Source: Syngnathus acus
Taxonomy: Eukaryota; Chordata; Actinopteri; Syngnathiformes; Syngnathidae
Direction of reading: 5' to 3'
NCBI RefSeq assembly: GCF_901709675.1
Contig: NC_051095.1
Coordinates: 9,081,956 to 9,145,955 of the forward strand
DNA: 64,000 nucleotides
A program made the translations under genes and the position numbers. Below the pieces are notes generated by a model. The model had not been told where the DNA came from and searched no databases. It saw only the letters and a program-made list of their open reading frames with translations. Positions 40,165 to 50,892 of the stretch are shown here, piece by piece (position 1 is the stretch's first letter; each line of letters opens with the position of its first letter).

Positions 40165-43100
40165 TTGAAACCTGCTGTGATCCCATTTTGATAGATCCTC
40201 ACCTTGTGACTTTCCAGACCTTGATGAACAGGAGCCACTGATGAGGCACATTGATCATCCTTGCCCAAATAAGGGCAACCACAGTAACAGGAAGGGGGCT
40301 GGGCCAACACAGTGGAGAGCTGTATGTTTTGACACCTAAAACAGAATAGTGGTGAAGTGCTAAGGAGGCGGCGTGTGCAGCGGTTGGTGGTGTTTGTGGT
40401 GTGTACCCGGGAGCCTCAATGAAACACTTCCATCATGAATAACCCTCAACACCTGCTAAAACATTGGCCTGCCCTTTATGGCTCCCGAGGAGAAAAGATG
40501 GCTCTAGGTGACAATCCAAACAGGAAGCAGTCGCAGTTTATAACTGTAAACCTCCAGTGAGGTCAGTTGGAATTAGCATTAAATGTAGTATCCTTTAACT
40601 TGATCCACATTTGAACATTACTGGTCTCCTTCTTCAAAATATCTCAAAAGTCAATTGGAATACCTTGCATTCTGAATGCTAATAAATCCTGGCGAGACTA
40701 TTTCAGGATTGACACAATTCAAATCTGTGCCGATTTCTGGACTATTTTAAAGTCATTTTTATCCTGCGGACGCCGAGTGGATGTTGGACGTGTTTCTGAA
40801 CACATCAAAGGTTTCTTCCACAGCTTGTCCAAAACCAAAACCTCTCCAGAGTTAGCTTCTTTTTTTTTTTTTTTTAGCAAGGGTCACTGTGTTCGGGAGT
40901 CCAGAAGAGGCCCAAATCCTTACACTTCCTCTGATTGCTTATTTCTATTTATAAGAGTGTAGGGAGTGCAGAGGCGAGGGGGGGGGGTTAATAGAAACCA
41001 TATGAGGAGTTTGAGGAAAGCTGAAGCAGCAATGTGGAGGAGGACCACTGGAAGAGAACATTGTGCTCCAGCCATGCCCCGGCTTGGAAAAAACAGGACT
41101 GCCCCCGTAGGATGTGTGGCTTGGAGGTTCCTCCGTGACTCACTTGATAATCATGTAGTTAAAAAAAAAAATACTACCAAGAAGCATGACGTGGGCGTGC
41201 GCCGCTGCTAAATTTAACCTGAAACAAGCTGCGCAGTTTACACCGACAAATTACTTAATAGTGACTCAGATTTCACGTTGCAAAAGTGGCGTCATTCACC
41301 ACATGAGTAGGACGTTAGTGATTGACGAGGAAATGAAACCGCAAAAGATGTTTTTTTGCACATAATATATAATAATAATAATCATAAAAATATGTTACAT
41401 CATATTTTAATGTTCCCCACCACATCATTAGACATCATAGATTAACAACAGTCCAGCTGCTAAGTGGCTTAGTTGCATTGGGCAGAAATGAATGAAAACA
41501 AACATTTTAAAATAATTGAGGGAAAATACATTTACAAATGTACAATCCCAAATCTGCTTCCATGTTAAGAAAGAAATTAATTTGATATATTTACAGCCAA
41601 ACTATAAAGAAAAAATTTGGAATGCAGCCAACATGGTCAACTGAAGCAGTCACCCGACCTATATAGTGGAAGGACTCGCTGGAGTCCGAGTAAGAGGTCG
41701 CCGTGCGTAAAGTGCATTGAGATTAAAAGGAACTGCGAGATCTCCACTTGTGGATGATGTCAAGATGGTTAATGCAAATGGACACTTGGAGACCTTCCAC
41801 CTACCGATCGTGCGTCCGTGTTTGACCAACACCCCTCAGCCTGAATCAATCAAAATAATTTTAAGATGATGATATTTGTTTAATTTATTGATTTCTACAA
41901 TGATTCAATATGAAAAAATGAAAAATATTACATAATACAGACACATCTGTTATCATCCTCCAGAAAAAGCAGCATTTCAGTTTTTTTTCTCAATGCTGTG
42001 ACAACACTATAAGCCAAAGGTGGCAACCTATGACCATGCAGCCCTCCCTCCCCATTCCCCGGAAATGTTGAAAAGAGCTCAAACATACTTCAAAATATGC
42101 AATATCCATCATATTCTATGTTGACGTTGCTTTAGTTCTCGGTGGACTTATGAAACATCGAAATGACGCCTGATAGGAAAAAGGTTCCAAAGCTATTTTT
42201 GCCTTCATGGCCAAGTTGGAGATCGGCTTCCTTATTTGGCTTAGGCTGGAAAACATCAAGTAAACACGCTGTCACTACAAGAGTATAGTGGAGGGAAAAA
42301 AAGTGGCCTCCTATTGTTTGCCGGCATGCGAGGGAGCCAAATGGCTCTCGAGTTGTGTCGCAGTGAAAGACGACAGGAAACTGACAAATCACTAATCCAC
42401 TCCTATGCCAACAGAAGGTACATTCCACACCCCCCCCCCCACCCCCCCACACACACACACACACACAAAGCACATTTAGGCCCATTTGGTCAGAACAAGG
42501 AACCTCCTTCAGGGGTCATTCAAACATTTTGTTATCAAGTGCAATAAAATCAGGCCTAAATTTTATTTAAAAAAATAATATGCATATATAGAGAACAACG
42601 AAAGTTTTGAATTTGTACGTTGAATCAATATTTTGGCTTCTAACTACTTTTGATACTTTTGACATCCCTGTTTTTAATTGGATTATCACAGTACAGAATG
42701 GCAAATCATTTTTTTCGCGCAAGAATAAAAAGAGACCTTTTTCCCCCAATCTCTCTCTGATAATGGATTATGGCAGCTGTGAGACAAAATAAGAGGTCTT
42801 TGCTTGGGTGCCAGTTACATGAGGCAGATGAAAACTGTGGCGTGTTTAACAACCATTTTAATTTCAATCTTATTTTTAGTCTTCTGGATGAGAATGCTTT
42901 CTTGCCTTAGCCACATTGTAGTTATTTCAATACGTGATGGTTTTAGTTGATGAAAATGAAAAAAGATTTTAGTCCAGTTTTGGTCAAATCAATTTTTTTA
43001 GAATCAATATTGATCGTTTTGGCAATACATTCTGCAGAACTGTCTCAATTATTATAACAAACATCTTATATAATGTCAAAATAACAAAGATCAACCAGCC

Positions 43101-44545
43101 CCAAAATGTAGGCGGAAACTCTGAAAATCTCTTAAAACGATTCACCTTTCGATGGCTGACTTAGAAGAGTCTATTTTGTCTATTTACCAATATTCACAAA
43201 CAAAATGTGATCCGAGAAGCTTTATGTGAGATGGAGTGTTCATAGGTCGTTATATGTTCAATTGAAATCTGTAAGGGTTCATTTGACTTACATTTGCCCT
43301 GAAGTCCAAGCCTATCCGAAAAGGTCACACTCAGCTGAAGGGTCGGCCTCCTTGTTGGAAGTCCGTTGCTCCCAATCTTTTCAAGTCCAACTTTTTAACT
43401 TCGACAAGCCGTCCTCCGGGTGCTGTCTCGAAGTTATTTATCCGAAATTGACGTACATCGGCCGGCTGACTGGCAGCACGGGGCCGGGCGAAGAAGTTTG
43501 CTGCAGGCCGCCGGTGTCATGGAGCAAGCTCTGGCTGCTGATTGATGGCAGGGTGTGAAATTGTTCTGCTAATATTGTCTTTAATATTTTCACAGTTTCC
43601 AGTGAACAAGAGTAGTAATGTGGCAATGAATCACCATTTTAGACACTAGGTGACCGTAGAACGTGACAAGCCAAGCCAGGAAACAATACCATGCTTGCCT
43701 GCTAAGGGGCGGGGGAAAAGAACAGGCCCCAAAGTTGTTGGACCAGTTTGTCTCATCTCCAAATTGTCCTTAAATGACTACAGATAGTTTTAGTGGTGGG
43801 AATATTAGTACCGACATAATTTTTCCGATAAAGGAGCTATCATAAAGTGCTTATGTTCACCGAGTATTGTGTCCCTTTTAACACATGACTAGCACCCATA
43901 AAGCACATAAGATAGCTAACACATTAGTTTGTAACTTTAGCTAAAACCTCCCTCCTTCACTCACTTGCCTGATGTCACAAGGCACAAAGGACCCAAGGTT
44001 TAGCTGCCCGAACGTTGCCTGCCCAAAATTACAAATCAGCATGCTTTTTGAACATTTGAAACAAGTAATATTCAGCGATCTTAGCAACAGCCACCTTGCT
44101 GGTTTTTCTCCTTGCATGAAATATTTCTTTTTATTTTATCTCTCATTTTTTCCCCAAAGTACCTGTGCTGTCTTTCCCCACCTAAAGTGCTGACAAAGTC
44201 ATAACACAGAGACTTTATGTAACCTGATAGTTCCTTTTGTGCCCTTATTTACTTTCCCGGCCCTCTTATCTGCAAAACTTTTACAACGTTCTGCCAAATG
44301 CCCCCCTATGTTAACGCATCTTAGGACTTCCTAGTTTGTCCAACAGATTTTCAAAGTAATGACCTCATCCCCTGGGGGGCCCACGGTGGGGGATGAGTGT
44401 CAGCAGGCTTCCCAAGTGATAAATTCCCCTGACACACAAAAAAAAGTACGACAAATGGGTAGGCGAAAAAGGAAAGGGTGAGGGTGGGGTTGGAGTTGCC
44501 TTTAAGTGCAGGAACTACGCCGTAAAAGCACGCCATTGATGGCTG
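40165..44545. other. No gene seen; simple repeats
   Basis: T16 near 40859-40875, G run at 40978-40987, and (C)n(AC)n at 42428-42468. The remainder is AT-rich unique sequence downstream of spry1. Confidence 0.5.
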
Positions 44546-44550
44546 CCGGT

Positions 44551-45893
44551 TTTATTATCTTTGAACAGGTGGCCTGGTAATGGTCACACACACACGCGCA
44601 CAATATGGAGAGCGCCTGCAAGTTTGGGAATCTGACGGTGGGGATCTTGTGGTGACTTGTTGAGTGACTTCCTGTTGGGGCTGGGGGCGGGGGGTGATGT
44701 CAACGTCACATGCACAATGGCAAAAATTCCATCAACACATACATTCAGAGAGTAAAAAAAAGCCAGACAAGTGCTTGTTTGTTTTCATTAATTAATATAT
44801 TTTCTGCATTAAAGTTAACATAGTTTTCTTTTGTGCCACCCTTTTAATTTTTTTCTCAGTAAGTATTTGATATTTTTGTTATATTGACATGAGTAAAATT
44901 TTAAGACTGTCTCTTGCAATAAATATCATAAAATAATAGAGCTTCACATAATAAATATTTTTGTACAACAACAAAAAAACAATTTTAACAGATTTTCTTA
45001 AACAAAATAGCCAGAATTCCTCTTTTTCTTTTGAGCATACAATGTACACAAAATAAATGGGAGGATGAGGGGAGAGAAGCATATTCCATGTGGAGAAAAG
45101 AGAGGAAAAACAAATACTATGAGATGGATGTGCTTGTGTTAATGCAACATAAGCATAAAGGAGGTTTTTAGTGTGGTCTAGGAACTGGTAATTCAAAACA
45201 AAAAGATACCTGGAGGTAACAGCTACATCATTGCCCTAAAAACAAGCAGGGGTTCTCAAACTGAGGATCGGGGGCCAAGAATGGGTCCTAAATATGAAAT
45301 TTGAATTTCTATTCAGGAATTTATATTTTGTATCGGGCTGGGTATAATTTGCGGAGACATCACCAGGGGCTGAGTTTGAGAAACCATGTCACAACATAAG
45401 CAGGGATTTACAAACTGAGTGTCAGAGGCAGAGAATGGATCCCATTTTTAGGGGATGGTCCCCAAATGTCAAATTCGAGTTGTGTTCTTTTGCATTTGTC
45501 TGATTTGAATTGTCATTACAAAGGGGGTTGAGTTAGAGAAACCCTGGTAAACATGAGCACAATGACAGTCGGGGCCAAGAATGGGCTCCAACTTCTTTCT
45601 TGGGGGTCAAACCCCCTTATGTCAAATTTTGTTTGAGAAACCCTGCTCTGAGAAGACACTCCTTCACAGGAAAAAAACAGAAAGAAAAACAATACGGAAA
45701 ACAGAGACTCGAGGAAGGACGTGGGAGCGGTTAAGGCAAAACACTGGTGTGTAAAAACCCGGTCCTGAACCAGAAAAAGCATTTTTCAAATCGAGTGGTT
45801 TTTCTTCAAGGGAAGACGGGTGGGAGGTGCTTGCTAGATTTTGCTGCTGTCCTTACTGTCCGCGGTGGTGCTCGTTGGGATCAGTGGGCGCAA
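44551..45893 (-). other. spry1: Proposed spry1 3' UTR ending near an AATAAA signal
   Basis: Downstream of the TGA on the minus strand, an AATAAA hexamer is seen at 44551-44556 and another at about 44130-44135. The first would give a 3' UTR of about 1.35 kb, plausible for a Sprouty gene. The interval includes the MITE-like array at 45246-45650 and an AT-rich stretch around 44.9-45.0 kb. Which polyadenylation site is used cannot be told from sequence. Confidence 0.35.
45246..45650. mobile_element. hAT-type MITE cluster, about three diverged units
   Basis: The first unit begins CAGGGGTTCTCAAACTGAGG (45248) and ends CTGAGTTTGAGAAACCATG (45369-45388), so its ends are imperfect inverted repeats. 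The second runs from GCAGGGATTTACAAACTGAG to GGTTGAGTTAGAGAAACCCTGG (about 45400-45549). A third partial unit ends TTGTTTGAGAAACCCTGCTC (about 45650). Internal GGCCAAGAATGGG(T/C)TCC and AATGTCAAATT are shared between units. CAGGGGTTCTCAAAC is the end sequence typical of hAT/Charlie-like elements. Confidence 0.65.
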
Positions 45894-46928
45894 TCAGGAG
45901 GGCTTCTCCTGGTTCTGCGGGGCCCAGCTCTCCAGTTTGCAATACACAGTGTTGGAGTTCTTGCATCGGCAGCCGGGCCTCCGCACCCGGTCATAGCATC
46001 CCTGGCACGCCTTCAGGCAGCCCTTGACCGGCGGGTAGCACAGCAGGCAGGGGAAGAGTACCGACATTAATCCCATGCACAGGAAGCGTGAGCAGCAGTG
46101 GGAGTGCGATGGCGAGCAGGGGTGGTCGGCGCACGAGTCCCCCTCGTCGTCGTTGGAGCAGTGGTAGAAGATCCCCTTGACTAGGCACATGCACGTGCCG
46201 TGCTCCAGCGCGCTCTCCGCTGAGCACAGGCATTGGCCGTTGCATGCCAGGCACGAGGGCAGGCTGCGGGGCGCCGTGCACTCGCTGCACTTGCATTTGC
46301 CGCAACGTTCGCAGATGAACTGGTGCCCGGCGGCGACGGGCGGTAGCGCCCCTTTCCCGGGGCCTGAGAAATCTGATTTGTCCTTGAGCGGCACCTGGTG
46401 GAGGTGGGAACCCAAGGTGGAGTCCACCACTGGCCCTTTGGCTTTGGGCTGAGTCCGAACGGGCCGCGAGTTGCCGGCGAGTCTGACGGGCGGCGAGCGT
46501 GCTAGGAGTCCCTGCTCGGAGGAGGCGCTGCTGTTGCTCCCCGAGCTGGCAGCGCTCCCCGTGCTGGTAGAACGGCTCAGAACCGGCACTCGGGTCCCCC
46601 CGCCACCACCCCAGTGGTGGCCACCCGCAGCCGCCCCTCCGGACGGCCGGTGCTCGTAGTTGTTGTTCACATTGACCAGGATGACCTCATGAGTCCTCTC
46701 CTGCTTGTCGTGTGGCCGCGGCGGCATGCGGGGCACGGGCGGGCGGCGCGCCACTGACGGCCCCTCGGTGTACTCGTTGCTGGAGCGGATGGCCTTGATC
46801 TGGTCCAGGGAGAGGATGGCGGCATGCTGGAACTCCCGCTCGTAATCCGACCTCTGCCGGCTCTCGAGGGAGGGCTGCTGGATCACCACTAATGAACCGC
46901 CGGGGCCATGTTGACTTTGGAGCTCCAT
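45894..46928 (-). CDS. spry1: Sprouty-1, RTK/Ras-MAPK feedback inhibitor; intact single coding exon
   Basis: The frame encodes 344 residues from ATG at 46926-46928 to TGA at 45894-45896. The N-terminus is of Sprouty-1 type (SLVVIQQPSLESRQR, then ILSLDQIKAIR). It carries the conserved NEYTEGP motif with Tyr53, in this family the phospho-tyrosine that docks the CBL SH2 domain. A serine-rich motif lies at about 118-138 (LSRSTSTGSAASSGSNSSAS). The cysteine-rich Sprouty domain spans about 205-326, starting FICERCGKCKCSEC and ending RRPGCRCKNSN; this domain targets membranes and mediates dimerisation. The C-terminal KLES and terminal KPS also match Sprouty-1 and not Sprouty-2 or -4. It is somewhat longer than the roughly 319-residue mammalian protein, partly through a Gly/Ala-rich insert at about 96-112. 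The coding region lies in one exon, as is usual for Sprouty genes. The product is expected at the cytosol and plasma membrane, damping FGF, GDNF and VEGF signalling. Confidence 0.97.
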   Translation of the reverse strand: MELQSQHGPGGSLVVIQQPSLESRQRSDYEREFQHAAILSLDQIKAIRSSNEYTEGPSVARRPPVPRMPPRPHDKQERTHEVILVNVNNNYEHRPSGGAAAGGHHWGGGGGTRVPVLSRSTSTGSAASSGSNSSASSEQGLLARSPPVRLAGNSRPVRTQPKAKGPVVDSTLGSHLHQVPLKDKSDFSGPGKGALPPVAAGHQFICERCGKCKCSECTAPRSLPSCLACNGQCLCSAESALEHGTCMCLVKGIFYHCSNDDEGDSCADHPCSPSHSHCCSRFLCMGLMSVLFPCLLCYPPVKGCLKACQGCYDRVRRPGCRCKNSNTVYCKLESWAPQNQEKPS

Positions 46929-46983
46929 CTGGGGGGATCACCACTTCCGACATTCACCGTGGACTTGGCATGCATCGGAAAAC
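46929..46983 (-). other. spry1: spry1 5' UTR part of the coding exon, with splice acceptor
   Basis: Read on the minus strand, GCTAAC (a branch-point-like sequence), a pyrimidine-rich stretch and then CGCAG end at 46984, so the exon would start at 46983, 55 bases before the ATG. Sprouty genes typically have non-coding upstream exons spliced to a single coding exon, which fits. A second AG lies directly before the ATG (CCCCCCAG) but has a weaker context. Confidence 0.7.
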
Positions 46984-48476
46984 CTGCGCAAACGGGAGAA
47001 ATTTGTTAGCTTTCTTCACATTGTGCTGACAGACTGGGATATACATGTATAACTCAACTCAACTTTTGATGTTGAGCACTTTAAACACAACAATAGTTGC
47101 ATACAAAGTGGGCTGTATGAAGTAAAAACCAGAAGCATAGAAACATCGATGGTTAAAACAATAAGTAACCAGTGATTCATTGAATGCTCAAATTTACCCA
47201 TCTGGCACAATAGCAAATTATATAGTCGTCTACCCTCTTCAGCATGTTCTACTCACGCTGTATTACTACTACACTTTGTATGGTGTCCTTGAGGGCCCAA
47301 AAAGCTACCACTAGGACATATAGAAATATATCAATATTACACTTACTCACTACAATATTACATATTACACTTATTAAAACATTTTCAAGAAACGCCAATG
47401 TTACATTCCGTATTCCATAGTGTCAACATTTTGGTTGTCCCCCCCGCAAACTTTAGGACCATACTGGAATTATGGCCTATATGTTATTGAATATTAGTAG
47501 TTCAGCATGCCTACTTTTGCTTGTATTGCTATCATTGTAGACTACTAGAACAGCAAATTTCTCTTCTGGGAATCCATTTATCACCACAATAGTACTTATA
47601 GTTCACCAGAAATCGACTAAGAAACAAGACGCCCCCCGCCCCAATACGCACGCATTGCAAAAACTCCAACGGGGGCCCGCGAGCAAACACTTCCCCTCGC
47701 TCATTTACATCTCTATGACTAGTTAACATTTAAATGCGAGCGCAGCCACGAAATGAGGACAGCGACTAAATGAGCCGCCTCGCTTAGTATTCTCACGCGC
47801 ACCCCCACGAGAAAGTAGGGAAAAGAAGGCTTTTGAAGGAAATGGTGGAGAGAAAACAACAACAAAAAGCCTCAAGGTCAAAGCGAGTTCTGAAAAAAAC
47901 CTTTGAAAATGTCAGTGGAAACTTTAAATGCTTTTTTAACAAAGTTTTTACATAAAATAAACCATCCAAAACACAAACAACGTATTTATTATTCGACGAT
48001 CTGAGAAAGTTTTTTTCTCCAACAATTGTGACATTTTTAGACATGCCATCAATGGCCCACGCTCCTTATTTTCGCCACCGATAAACTACACGCACTTTTT
48101 GATGGTTTCAAAAAACTGTTGTGATTTTTTTACACTTGGCGTTAATATGCACGTGTCCACTCCGCATTTTTTTGTCAAACATTTGCAAAGTCAATTTGCA
48201 CCTAAAGCCTGCGTTACATGCAAACAGGAAAAGTTATGAATGAAAACAAGCGCCGGAGGGTGGTGGTGGGGTAGCCAGGGAGAGACGCATACATGCACGC
48301 GTGGAACCTCCACTAAGAAAAAAAAACCTCCCTTCAGCGTCATTTTCTGCGCTTTTAAATGCGTCAAAACCCAATACAAAAGTCTTAAAAGTGGTGCAAA
48401 AGCGTTTTAAAGGTGCATTAATCCCCAGAGCGCGCCGCAAAATTGCGTGGAAAATGACTTTAAAGCGGTTATTTAC
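46984..48476 (-). other. spry1: Proposed spry1 intron 1
   Basis: This is the interval between the proposed donor at 48476 and the acceptor at 46984. It contains a retroposon tail (about 47045-47130) and otherwise AT-rich sequence, with a CpG-bearing part from about 47.6 kb upward. I see no coding exon in it. Confidence 0.35.
47045..47130. mobile_element. Fish retroposon tail fragment in spry1 intron
   Basis: GTATAACTCAACTCAACTTT is followed by GAGCACTTTAAACACAACAA and GTTGCATACAAAGTGGGCTG. This is the CAACTCAACTTTATTTATA...GCACTTTAAAACAA family also seen at 7013. Confidence 0.5.
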
Positions 48477-48990
48477 CTATATGCAAGCGTCCATAGGGTC
48501 GAATCCATCAAGCCTACCGAGAGTCCATCCAGAAAGGAAGCGCGTTGTCCCCCACGCGAGTTGAACGCGGAACATTCGCAGCCTGCTAATCCAAGAGCGT
48601 GCGACGTTAATTCCTTTGTTTTTAGGTAAAGGTCCGGTGCGTAAACAACAACACACAAAAAAGCGCGTAAATCCAAAGCCCTTCCACATATACGCACAGC
48701 TGCACAATTTTTACACGGACAAGAAGCAAGCCGATCTCCAGTTAGGACCGAGCCGAGTCGGAGTCCTTGCGTGGAAGTTGAGGAAAAGTGAGCGCAAAAG
48801 GCGACAAAAGTGAGCGCTCGGGAGTTAGATCCGAAGCTGATGCTCCTGCGGCGTACGTTCGCTTTGAGGCGTCAAGACTGGCTTTGGCCGCTTGCTTGGT
48901 GCTCTGCGGGCCTGTGAGCACTGAATGAATGAGGCCGGCGGGGGGGGCCGCGGTGTTTGCTGCAGCACAAGACACCTCCCACTGGCCATT
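48477..48990 (-). other. spry1: Proposed non-coding first exon of spry1
   Basis: On the minus strand a donor ATAG|GTAAAT occurs with its last exon base at 48477. It would pair with the acceptor at 46984 to give an intron of about 1.5 kb. The sequence before it (48.5-49.0 kb) is GC- and CpG-richer than its surroundings, lacks simple repeats, and lies where a Sprouty 5' UTR exon is expected. The upstream boundary is a guess; only the donor is a concrete signal. Short open frames here are not taken as coding. Confidence 0.35.
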
Positions 48991-49100
48991 GAGGCCCCTG
49001 AAAAAGGATACATCGCATCCGCTCCTGATTCATTGGGCAGATGTGCTGAGGCCCCTTAAGGTAGACCGGACTCGAGCGGACCAGCCATTTCCGCTCATGA
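48990..49100 (-). promoter_or_regulatory. spry1: Likely spry1 promoter area
   Basis: This lies just upstream of the proposed first exon. A CCAAT box is present on the minus strand at about 49032-49036 (CTGCCCAATGAATC). There is no clear TATA box. The adjoining 48.7-49.0 kb is CpG-bearing, as for many vertebrate developmental promoters. The start site is not determined. Confidence 0.3.
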
Positions 49101-49662
49101 GGCTTTAGTGAATAATCAAGTGACGCACTGTGACGCAACACATATTTTAGGACCCTTCTCGGTGCTTTTGTCATTTTTGGTAAGACGGACTCATCAGGGG
49201 AGCTTACTGTACTAGAACATGTTGTGAAAACGTGTTGCGAAGAGACCCTTGCAGAATCCATCATTACTCAACACTTATTAGGTTATCTTGGATTTAAACA
49301 ACACCCGATTTGTCATTTAAACACAAAAGTTAGATACATAATACACAGGGCTTAATTGACATTGAAAATCCTTAAATTACATTTATTAATTTGCACAAAA
49401 ACAGAATAATGGAGAAATCATCTGTCTCTATCTTTCCATCTGTCTAGTCCACCCTAAAACACGAAATAGAATTCACTACCCTTGAGTAACGTAATGATTT
49501 ATTTGAGTACCTGTAACTATGCAACACAATATTTCTGTAGTTTTACGCACGTGTACAATTTGAACGATTTCGTTTCCCTGTGGAAAGTCCACTGCTCACA
49601 TCAGTTCCGGTCCACCTTAAAAAAAAGAAGCGGTGGGTGGGGGTAGGGGAGTAGGAAAAGCG

Positions 49663-49694
<32 letters not shown>
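49663..49694. repeat. C32 homopolymer
   Basis: 32 consecutive C between spry1 and spata5, preceded by a G-rich run (GGTGGGTGGGGGTAGGGGAG). The complementary strand is a G32 tract able to form G-quadruplexes. Length in a single assembly should be treated as approximate. Confidence 0.95.
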
Positions 49695-49695
<1 letters not shown>

Positions 49696-49885
49696 CCTCC
49701 ACCGTTCTGCTCGGCCCCTCCCCCACTCGTGTACCCGACTGTCTGCTTTGATTGGTGTCGCGGATGCGCTACATCCGGATCCATGAGAAAAGGGGAAGTT
49801 CAATACAAAGTCAATGGGCCTGCCATTCAAATGGAACAATCCATACAGGACAGAAGAATGGGCCTCCCGTATGCTTCGCGGCCTC

Positions 49886-49886
<1 letters not shown>

Positions 49887-49945
<59 letters not shown>

Positions 49946-49957
49946 CGCGCGCGCGCA
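49887..49957. repeat. (AC)n followed by (GC)n
   Basis: (AC)28 at 49887-49943, then TGCGCGCGCGCGC to about 49957. Alternating purine-pyrimidine with a pure GC end is classic Z-DNA-prone sequence. Confidence 0.97.
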
Positions 49958-50502
49958 CAGAAACATAAAAGAATACATAAAGAGTTAGTGAGTGTTTAGT
50001 GGCTGATGGAGTTGGTGTTGCGGCTTTGAGCGCGCGACAGATGGCCGCCAGTGTCACCATTAAGGCTCACTGAACGGAAATGCTCCTTGGACAAAACACA
50101 AACCGGCGAAAAGAAACACCACATTCTCGACTCCTTTAGTTGTATCAGAAATTATTGACTTCTTTAGTTTTTTTTAACTAATTTGAATATTCATTTATTT
50201 AAAGATTTATAAAGTTGCATGTGCAAGAATTTTAAAAGTGTAAAATAGAGATGCCTAACTAAAATTTTATTTGCATCCATTTGACCCCCCCCCTCCCCAA
50301 TTTACAAGAGCATCTTCATCATGTATGCATCTGATATGCATGTTTTTTGTTTTGCTTTTCTTTTTAAAGTACATGTATTTGGTATAAACAGGGTTGGGGT
50401 TCAATTCGTTAAATTTGGCAACCTGCGGACCCCAAAAATGCATTTTTTGTGTGAACATTGCTTAAAAACAAAAGACAAAACTAATCCAAAAACTCAAATG
50501 CA

Positions 50503-50508
50503 TTTATT
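50503..50508 (-). terminator. spata5: Candidate polyadenylation signal of spata5
   Basis: AATAAA on the minus strand (GGATATTCCAATAAATGC), 187 bases downstream of the stop codon. A second AATAAA occurs near 50265. Either would give a short 3' UTR ending before the spry1 promoter. Confidence 0.45.
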
Positions 50509-50694
50509 GGAATATCCAAAATGATGATAATCTGCTTTTGTGCACTCAGTATAGTTTACTGAATGTTAAAAAACGAATCCATGATTCTGAAATGTTTACA
50601 ATTAATGTTGACTGCAATTATATTTGACTGCTGCATGATGTATTATACATGATGGATAACTCAGAGGCACATGATGAAAAGCAATAATAAGACA

Positions 50695-50892
50695 TCATAG
50701 CGGGGGCAGAAAAGAGGGCGGGGTGGCGGTGGCGTGCTGCTGCTGATAGGCGACGTAGGACTGGACCAGAGCGTCGGGGACGCGTGGCCTCACGGCGGCG
50801 AGGGCACTCTGGAAGTGCCTGGCGTCCACGTGCTCAGCCTCCATGTCCTCCTGCAGGGCCAGCAGGGCAGCCTCTCGGCATACTGCTGTTAT
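50695..50892 (-). CDS. spata5: SPATA5/AFG2A AAA+ ATPase, last coding exon
   Basis: This exon encodes the last 65 residues plus TGA (50695-50697). It begins ITAVCREAALLALQED, the C-terminal helical subdomain of the second AAA+ module, then RHFQSALAAVRPRVP and a tail ending FLPPL. The acceptor is strong: TCTGCTTCCTGTCTCAG immediately precedes the first base at 50892. The reading frame (phase 0) joins exactly to the exon ending at 58726, recreating the family motif YSGAE-ITAVCREAALLAL. The protein is a tandem AAA+ ATPase (Drg1/AFG2 family) that works in cytoplasmic pre-60S ribosome maturation. The last 15 or so residues, rich in Gln, Ala, Thr and Pro, do not resemble the mammalian C-terminus as I remember it. 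The exon lies about 1.7 kb upstream of the spry1 promoter area, on the same strand. Confidence 0.93.
   Translation of the reverse strand: MTAVCREAALLALQEDMEAEHVDARHFQSALAAVRPRVPDALVQSYVAYQQQHATATPPSFLPPL

Larger units (their letters stand above)
49101..50502. other. spata5-spry1 intergenic interval
   Basis: Between the proposed spry1 promoter and the spata5 polyadenylation signal. Apart from the C32 and (AC)n/(GC)n tracts it is mostly AT-rich, with a GC-richer part at 49.55-50.05 kb. No gene is seen. Confidence 0.5.

Noticed and set aside
39708-40310. 200-codon minus-strand frame with Trp-Met-Asp-Gly repeats
   Set aside because: It is a translation of the (CCAT)n array plus the SINE.
45991-46953. 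Other frames of 60-105 codons overlapping spry1 on both strands
   Set aside because: They are shadows of the GC-rich Sprouty coding sequence. Only the 344-codon frame has family homology.
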